Shown here piece by piece: positions 6,071-10,605 of a stretch of 10,605 bases of DNA. Every line of letters begins with the position of its first letter. Position 1 is the stretch's first letter. The notes under the pieces are model-generated. The model did not search any database and was not told where the DNA came from. It saw nothing but the letters and a program-made list of their open reading frames with translations. Position numbers and translations under genes: made by a program. This DNA comes from Oceanospirillaceae bacterium UBA7410. Its GTDB lineage: Bacteria > Pseudomonadota > Gammaproteobacteria > Pseudomonadales > Balneatricaceae. Location: positions 1-10,605 of the forward strand of contig DKMQ01000112.1 in assembly GCA_002470565.1 (NCBI GenBank), given 5' to 3'.

Positions 6071-7186
6071 TTAACGCCATTGATAATGCCATATCAGGTC
6101 GTTAGAGCTGCCTGGCTGTGCCAAAAATTGCTCTTGCTCACTATTGTCTACAAGCTTTAGCCTTTGTTTCAAATCCACAATGGATTTAATTTTGGCAAGG
6201 CTTGATTGTGCAAATAATTTAAACTCTAAAGTAGCACCGTTTGCACTGTACAGCTGCACTTGCTGTATGCCACTAAGGGCTTGTAATATTTTTTTCAACT
6301 CTACGTAGTCTTCAAAATTTATCACCCGATCTACTCGCAATATGACACTTTCAAGCTGAGCTTCATCTAGGTTTTTAACACTGGTTGCCAAGGCAAATTT
6401 GGCCACCAAACTAGAGGCTAGGCGATCTTGCAGAGGCGCTGTTAATGCAGCCAAATCGGCACTTTGTGAAGACCACTGCTGCTCAATATCGTCAAGCCAA
6501 AAATCCCACTGAGCTTGCCATAAACCCTGAGTGTCTTGAAATATACGCCCCACTAAAACGCCATCTGCCTGATAGCGTTTGGAGGCCTCTTTTATAGGCT
6601 CTTTAAACAACCCCCATAAAGCACCTTCATCTATTGCCAACTGATCTTCAATATCTAATAAAGGCCACAACATAGGTATGCCTCGTTCATTAGCTTGAGA
6701 CATTATTTGTGCCGCTACTGGATGACTATCACTATTAATAATCTGACGCCCACCTTGCACGTCTTCTACCAACCACACTAGCACTGCTGCCCGTTCTGTA
6801 CCCCATATAGGCAGCCCTGCATCACTAACCAACTGATTAACTTTTAATGGATCAAAAGCCAATTCAATAGCCGCTTTGGGCTGTCCTGCATTTAACTGGG
6901 TAGTAAAGGAAAATTGCTGTACGTATGACTCCACATCATTTAATGCTTTACGTATGAGAGCGCTGTTAAGGCTTTGAGTTTGCCCAGTGACTTTTACCAA
7001 CACTTGACTCAGACCTAATTTTTTTGCTTTTAATACCTGACTTGCAGACTGATCTTCCACTACAACTTGTGCATTATAGATACCACTTACAGATAAACTA
7101 AATGCCGGATTTGCAAATAACACTAACACTGTTAATAGTATTTTTTTCAGCACAGAAGCTACCAATTGAGGAGATTTTAACGCCAT
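6071..7186 (-). CDS. DUF2066 exported protein of unknown function
   Basis: The 371-residue protein matches, by recall of composition and context, the DUF2066 family that lies next to purM and hda in Pseudomonas-like genomes. A signal peptide is clear: Lys14-Lys15, a hydrophobic core 16-26 and likely cleavage near residue 30 (PAFS/LSV). The body has features such as VLVKVTG (63-69), PIWGTERAAVLVWLVEDV and YQADGVLVGRIF. There is no lipobox and no further membrane segment, so it is probably periplasmic or peripherally envelope-associated. The ATG at 7186 has only a weak ribosome binding site. A GTG at residue 13 is in frame but would cut into the signal peptide. The gene heads the minus-strand run towards perM and hda. 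Its function is not known to me. Confidence 0.8.
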   Translation of the reverse strand: MALKSPQLVASVLKKILLTVLVLFANPAFSLSVSGIYNAQVVVEDQSASQVLKAKKLGLSQVLVKVTGQTQSLNSALIRKALNDVESYVQQFSFTTQLNAGQPKAAIELAFDPLKVNQLVSDAGLPIWGTERAAVLVWLVEDVQGGRQIINSDSHPVAAQIMSQANERGIPMLWPLLDIEDQLAIDEGALWGLFKEPIKEASKRYQADGVLVGRIFQDTQGLWQAQWDFWLDDIEQQWSSQSADLAALTAPLQDRLASSLVAKFALATSVKNLDEAQLESVILRVDRVINFEDYVELKKILQALSGIQQVQLYSANGATLEFKLFAQSSLAKIKSIVDLKQRLKLVDNSEQEQFLAQPGSSNDLIWHYQWR

Positions 7187-7235
7187 ATAAGTTTTTGATC
7201 GTCTTGAAGTTGGGTGATTTTCTTATTCCACCCTC

Positions 7236-7241
7236 ACTATA
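7236..7241 (-). promoter_or_regulatory. Candidate -10 for the DUF2066-perM-hda run
   Basis: The minus strand reads TATAGT, five of six matches to the -10 consensus, about 50 bases before the DUF2066 ATG. The -35 at 17-18 bases is poor. A TTGACT overlaps the same place and could instead be the -35 of a promoter starting slightly further downstream. Confidence 0.3.
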
Positions 7242-7327
7242 GTCAATATGCGTGCGTGTCGCTAGCAACAAAAGCACAAAAAACCCTTAAACTTCTTCTA
7301 TTAGCGGGTGATGAAATGCTGGGAGAG

Positions 7328-7336
7328 TGGTAAAAT
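7328..7336 (+). promoter_or_regulatory. Candidate extended -10 for purM
   Basis: TGGTAAAAT combines a TGn extension with a -10 matching five of six positions, about 40 bases upstream of the purM ATG. No good -35 is evident, which fits extended -10 promoters. I found no clear PurR-type box (GCAAACGTTTGC) in 7187-7376. Confidence 0.35.
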
Positions 7337-7376
7337 ATATCCCTATCGTTTTAATCTCTTAAGGTCACTTCCTGCT

Positions 7377-8423
7377 ATGAGCACCCAAGCCCCTACTAAT
7401 TCCCTAAGTTACAAAGATGCTGGTGTCGATATCGATGCAGGCAATGCCCTTATTGAACGAATTAAAGGGGTTGCAAAGCGCACCCGTCGCCCAGAAGTAA
7501 TGGCTGGGCTAGGTGGTTTTGGCGCCTTGTTTGAATTACCCAAAGGTTATGATGAACCTGTACTGGTTTCTGGCACTGACGGTGTAGGTACAAAGTTAAA
7601 GCTAGCTTTAGAGCTTAACCGCCATGATCATATCGGCATAGACCTTGTTGCTATGTGCGCAAATGACCTCATTGTTTCTGGTGCGCAGCCATTATTCTTT
7701 TTAGACTATTATGCTACTGGCAAACTAGACGTAGAAATAGCAACACGTGTAGTAACTGGCATTGGCGAAGGCTGCTCTCTTGCAGGTGCATCTTTAGTCG
7801 GTGGTGAAACCGCTGAGATGCCAGGCATGTATGAAGGCGAAGATTACGATTTAGCCGGATTCTGTGTAGGTATTGTAGAGAAAAGCAAAATTATAGACGG
7901 CACCAAAGTTGCTGCAGGTGATGTACTTATTGGCCTACCCGCATCGGGACCACACTCGAATGGTTACTCTTTAATCCGTAAAATCATTGAAGTAAGCAAA
8001 GCTGATTTACAGCAAGACATCAACGGCATCACCCTTGGTGAAGCTTTGATGGAACCTACCCGTATTTATGTAAAAGCTTTATTGGAATTGTTTAAGCACG
8101 TAGATGTAAGAGCTTTGTCGCATATTACAGGTGGCGGCTTACTTGAAAATATTCCTCGTGTTTTACCCGCAGACAGCGTTGCCGTAATTGACACCAACTC
8201 TTGGCAGCAACCTGATGTATTTGCTTGGTTACAAAACAATGGCAATGTGACTGATACTGAAATGTACCGTACCTTTAACTGTGGTGTAGGCATGGTTATA
8301 GTAGTGGCTGAAGCAGACCAAGAAAAAACGCTAAAGACGCTAGAAGCTGCTGGCGAAAAGCCTTGGGTTATTGGCAACATCAAGCAAAACTCTGGCTTAG
8401 AAGACGCTATTATTCTGCGTTAA
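7377..8423 (+). CDS. purM: Phosphoribosylformylglycinamidine cyclo-ligase (AIR synthetase)
   Basis: PurM uses ATP to close the imidazole ring, turning FGAM into AIR in purine synthesis. The 348-residue protein aligns over its length with E. coli PurM (345). Landmarks: [17 protein letters not shown] (10-26), [17 protein letters not shown] (36-52), [17 protein letters not shown] (61-77), the [21 protein letters not shown] stretch (92-112), [12 protein letters not shown] (141-152), GPHSNGYSL (191-199) and [12 protein letters not shown] near the end. The start is ATG at 7377, which gives the normal family N-terminus. An in-frame GTG at 7308 would add 23 residues unlike the family and would include the candidate promoter. 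AAGG lies 12 bases upstream, a rather long spacing. purN follows after 18 bases. Confidence 0.97.
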   Translation: MSTQAPTNSLSYKDAGVDIDAGNALIERIKGVAKRTRRPEVMAGLGGFGALFELPKGYDEPVLVSGTDGVGTKLKLALELNRHDHIGIDLVAMCANDLIVSGAQPLFFLDYYATGKLDVEIATRVVTGIGEGCSLAGASLVGGETAEMPGMYEGEDYDLAGFCVGIVEKSKIIDGTKVAAGDVLIGLPASGPHSNGYSLIRKIIEVSKADLQQDINGITLGEALMEPTRIYVKALLELFKHVDVRALSHITGGGLLENIPRVLPADSVAVIDTNSWQQPDVFAWLQNNGNVTDTEMYRTFNCGVGMVIVVAEADQEKTLKTLEAAGEKPWVIGNIKQNSGLEDAIILR

Positions 8424-8441
8424 CAACACTTGGATACTTTG

Positions 8442-9107
8442 ATGCATCAAGAATCATTACAGCAGATACCGCGCCTTGTGGTGCTTATATCTGGCGGTGG
8501 TAGCAATCTACAAACATTGATTGATGCTATTGCTGCGGGCACCATTGTGGCTACTATTGAATTAGTAATTAGCAACCAACCCAATGCCATGGGTTTAGCT
8601 CGTGCTCATAAGGCGGGTATTGCAACTCAGGTGGTCAATCACCTTGAGTACAGCAGTCGTGAAGCGTTTGACCGGGAATTAATACGCGCTATAGATGATA
8701 AGCAGCCAGAGCTTGTAGTGTTGGCTGGATTTATGCGTATTTTTACGCCTGAGCTTACCAACCATTACCATGGCCGCATGCTTAATATTCACCCCTCACT
8801 ATTGCCTTTATTTAAAGGCACTAACACTCATGAGCGGGCGCTAGAAGCCGAAGAAGATCAGCACGGCGCCAGTGTTCACTTTGTAACAAGTGAACTTGAT
8901 GGCGGACCTATTGTCATACAAGCCATAGTGCCAGTTTTAGAAATGGACTCACCGAGCGTTTTGGCTGCTAGGGTTTTAGTACAAGAGCATATTATTTACC
9001 CCATCGCTATCAAATGGTTTTGTGAGGGGCGCCTAACGCTGCAGAACGCCACTGTGTCAATGGATGGTCATAATCTGCCAGTACAAGGAATGCCTTACCT
9101 GCCCTAA
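8442..9107 (+). CDS. purN: Phosphoribosylglycinamide formyltransferase (GAR transformylase 1)
   Basis: PurN transfers a formyl group from 10-formyl-tetrahydrofolate to GAR, an early step of purine synthesis. The 221-residue protein carries the LVVLISGGGSNLQTLIDA nucleotide-binding start, LAGFMRIFTPEL, and the catalytic set Asn115 and His117 in LNIHPSLLP and Asp153 in ELDGGP, equivalent to Asn106, His108 and Asp144 of the E. coli enzyme. ATG 8442 is chosen; an in-frame TTG at 8430 would add four residues and neither start has a strong ribosome binding site. About nine residues precede the usual N-terminus. It lies 18 bases after purM and is surely co-transcribed with it. Where E. coli reads KYPGLHTH, this protein reads LFKGTNTH, a modest change in the substrate loop. 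Confidence 0.96.
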   Translation: MHQESLQQIPRLVVLISGGGSNLQTLIDAIAAGTIVATIELVISNQPNAMGLARAHKAGIATQVVNHLEYSSREAFDRELIRAIDDKQPELVVLAGFMRIFTPELTNHYHGRMLNIHPSLLPLFKGTNTHERALEAEEDQHGASVHFVTSELDGGPIVIQAIVPVLEMDSPSVLAARVLVQEHIIYPIAIKWFCEGRLTLQNATVSMDGHNLPVQGMPYLP

Positions 9108-9141
9108 TAGCTGCCAATTATTCATTAATCAAGGAAGTGCA

Positions 9142-9888
9142 ATGTCTTATTTTCAGCAATTTTTATCTTACCTACCCCGCATAACTACACTTTTATTAAT
9201 CATGCTTTGGAGTATTAGCTCCAATGCATCCCTGCGTTCTTTTGAAGCTGCATATTCTAGTCAATGGGATTTAGGTATCAGCTTATCTGGCAAAGCCAAA
9301 CGCAGTTTAATCAAAAACCAAGATGGCAGTTATCGCTTAACCACATCTGCTAGCGCCATGGTTGCATCACTCACAGAATCTAGCTTATTTAATGTGGCAG
9401 ATGATCAAATTTTACCTGTGCACTACCGTTACCAACGCAAGATATTGAATAAAACTCGTAAAGTAGAAGTCGCTTTTGAGTGGCCTAATCTTAAGGTTGA
9501 AAACACTGCTGGGGGTTCCTCTTGGGTAATGGATATTGTGCCTGGCACACTAGATAAACAAAGCGTACAAATGCGCCTACAACTTGACTTGGCCCAAACA
9601 CCTAAAGCTGATAATAGTTTAAACAAAACCTATCATTATGAAGTAGCAGATGGCGGACACCTTAAAACCTACAGTTTTATTATAGACGGTGAAGACGTTA
9701 TCGAAACGCCACTAGGTCGCTATAAGTCAATACGCATTAAGCGTGACCGTGGCGTAGAATCTGATCGTGAAACATGGATTTGGTTTGCCCCACAATTAGA
9801 TTACAGCATCGTTAAAATTGTACAAAAAGAAGCGGATGGAAAACGTTACCAGCTCAATTTAGTAGAACTGAAATGGCTTGATAGTTGA
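9142..9888 (+). CDS. DUF3108 exported protein of unknown function
   Basis: The 248-residue protein resembles the DUF3108 family often found directly after purN in Pseudomonas-like genomes. It has an N-terminal signal peptide (Arg13, hydrophobic core about 14-23, likely cleavage after Ala29 in SSNA/SLR). A beta-rich body follows, with SGKAKRSLIKNQDGSYRL, LPVHYRYQR, a stretch with VEVAFEWP, and a late region TPLGRYKSIRIKRDRG ... TWIWFAPQLDYSIVKI. It is probably periplasmic. ATG 9142 has AAGGA 6 bases upstream. In-frame codons before it, back to 9064, overlap purN and lack a ribosome binding site. The gene follows purN by 34 bases and is probably in the same transcript. Its molecular function is unknown to me. 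Confidence 0.82.
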   Translation: MSYFQQFLSYLPRITTLLLIMLWSISSNASLRSFEAAYSSQWDLGISLSGKAKRSLIKNQDGSYRLTTSASAMVASLTESSLFNVADDQILPVHYRYQRKILNKTRKVEVAFEWPNLKVENTAGGSSWVMDIVPGTLDKQSVQMRLQLDLAQTPKADNSLNKTYHYEVADGGHLKTYSFIIDGEDVIETPLGRYKSIRIKRDRGVESDRETWIWFAPQLDYSIVKIVQKEADGKRYQLNLVELKWLDS

Positions 9889-9918
9889 GTGTTAAAAAAT
9901 ACAGCACGGTATATGCAA

Positions 9919-9958
9919 AACTAAGTAAAATTATTAGCACCTAATATGTAATTTAGTT
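9919..9958. other. AT-rich interrupted hairpin between DUF3108 and the TolC-family gene
   Basis: AACTAA (9919-9924) pairs with TTAGTT (9953-9958), ATTA (9930-9933) with TAAT (9949-9952), and TTAG (9934-9937) with CTAA (9941-9944), leaving bulges of five and four bases and a CAC loop. It lies midway in the 109-base gap. No T-run follows. It could slow or end transcription from purMN, or be a regulatory site for the next gene. Confidence 0.35.
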
Positions 9959-9986
9959 AAACTTAATAAATATTAAACCGTTATTG

Positions 9987-9991
9987 AAGGA
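9987..9991 (+). promoter_or_regulatory. Ribosome binding site supporting the TTG start of the TolC-family gene
   Basis: AAGGA lies 6 bases before TTG 9998. It is the strongest Shine-Dalgarno match in the region and fixes the start just ahead of a good signal peptide. Confidence 0.65.
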
Positions 9992-9997
9992 TTTACT

Positions 9998-10605
9998 TTG
10001 GCTACTTTGAACCGTTTTGCTGCCTTAATTTTTACCGCTACTACAGCCGTAAGTAGTCATGCTAGCCAATTTGAAGAACTGTTTGCACTTGCTCAGGCCA
10101 ATGACCCAAGTTATCTAGCCGCTCAGCACATGTTAGAATCTAAATTACAGATTATCCCTCAAGCTAAAAGCGCTATAGTGCCAGTAGTGAGCGGATCAGT
10201 TAATCAAAATATAGCTTTAGACTCTGCATCCAATAGCAATACTTATGGTGTTACGGTAGCAATGCCTTTAAGGCTCGATGCATACTATGGTATGAAAGTG
10301 GCCGAACAAAGTGCTGCTGGAGCAAGGGTTAGTTTTGAGAAAACCCATCAAAATCTTATTTACTCTGTTATTGAACGCTATGTCGGTGTTTTAAAACAAC
10401 AGAATCAACTTTTTTCAAGCTTAGCTGAACTCACTGCACTTGAGCAACGTTTAAAACAAACTCGCCAACAAGTGGAACTAGGTATCACCAGCATTATAGA
10501 GCTACAAGATGTTGAAGCTAGTTTGCAACAATTACAGGTAGTGCTGTTACAAGTGGAGCAAAGCTTAAGCTTGGCTCGCTCAGATCTAGAAAACTTAACC
10601 AATCA
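9998..10605 (+). CDS. TolC-family outer-membrane efflux protein, N-terminal part
   Basis: The frame is open to the right edge: 202 codons plus two bases. TolC-family proteins form trimeric outer-membrane channels with a periplasmic helical barrel, working with inner-membrane pumps or type I secretion ABC exporters. A signal peptide covers residues 1-22 (hydrophobic core about 7-18, cleavage likely after Ala22 in SSHA/SQ). Next come FEELFALAQANDPSYLAAQ (25-43), typical of the first helix, a short beta-strand-like portion (about 62-98), and a long helical stretch (about 105-202) with the repeat signature QVELGITSIIELQDVEASL, comparable to the RFNVGL..TDVQNA region of TolC. The start is TTG at 9998 with AAGGA 6 bases upstream; the first in-frame ATG (residue 45) lies beyond the signal peptide. 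Whether this is TolC itself or a pump-specific relative cannot be decided here. Confidence 0.88.
   Translation, partial: MATLNRFAALIFTATTAVSSHASQFEELFALAQANDPSYLAAQHMLESKLQIIPQAKSAIVPVVSGSVNQNIALDSASNSNTYGVTVAMPLRLDAYYGMKVAEQSAAGARVSFEKTHQNLIYSVIERYVGVLKQQNQLFSSLAELTALEQRLKQTRQQVELGITSIIELQDVEASLQQLQVVLLQVEQSLSLARSDLENLTN

Noticed and set aside
7308..7376. An N-terminal extension of PurM from GTG 7308
   Set aside because: The 23 extra residues do not resemble the family and they cover the candidate extended -10; ATG 7377 matches the normal PurM start.
8066..8383. A 105-residue minus-strand open frame inside purM
   Set aside because: It lies entirely antisense to well-conserved PurM codons and its composition looks like a frame shadow; no ribosome binding site or family features.
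9064..9141. A longer DUF3108 protein starting inside purN
   Set aside because: The extra 26 residues precede the signal peptide, lack a ribosome binding site and overlap purN; ATG 9142 has AAGGA at good spacing.
1..10605. CRISPR arrays, insertion sequences, integrase, tRNA genes or toxin-antitoxin genes
   Set aside because: No regularly spaced repeats, transposase motifs, tRNA-like cloverleafs or small paired genes were seen when reading both strands.

Overview
The window is an ordinary-looking chromosomal segment of a gammaproteobacterium. Protein similarity (TalB-type transaldolase, PurM, PurN, Hda, MlaA) and gene order recall Pseudomonas and marine relatives. From memory, Pseudomonas has tal next to a STAS protein, a receiver-phosphatase protein and MlaA/VacJ, and has hda with DUF2066 and purMN at another locus. 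Here the two sets adjoin. The DNA is fairly AT-rich, with AT-rich intergenic regions. I see no mobile element, CRISPR array, tRNA, rRNA or clear horizontally acquired island.

Layout. Bases 1-363 (minus) hold the N-terminus of a BCCT-family osmolyte transporter with a TTG start. A 359-base divergent intergenic region (364-722) follows, with two perfect inverted repeats and candidate promoters. Transaldolase (tal, plus) covers 723-1667. A minus-strand run then extends from 7186 back to 1677: DUF2066 exported protein, PerM/AI-2E-type membrane protein, hda, mlaA, a receiver + PP2C (SpoIIE-type) phosphatase, and a STAS anti-sigma-factor antagonist. perM/hda and phosphatase/STAS overlap, which suggests translational coupling. 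A divergent promoter region (7187-7376) separates this run from a plus-strand run: purM, purN, a DUF3108 exported protein and the 5' part of a TolC-family outer-membrane gene that leaves the window.

How the genes work together. PurM and PurN catalyse two steps of de novo purine synthesis, and Tal works in the non-oxidative pentose phosphate pathway. Hda inactivates DnaA after initiation. MlaA removes misplaced phospholipid from the outer leaflet of the outer membrane. The phosphatase/STAS pair forms a partner-switching module of the kind called RssB/RssC in Pseudomonas; no partner kinase is encoded here.

The most interesting points are: (i) the receiver domain of the phosphatase appears to have lost its phosphoacceptor Asp, acidic pocket and conserved Lys, while the phosphatase domain keeps its metal-binding Asps; (ii) the probable tal terminator lies inside the coding region of the convergent STAS gene; (iii) several perfect inverted repeats lie in promoter regions. 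I did not find a convincing wholly new system.
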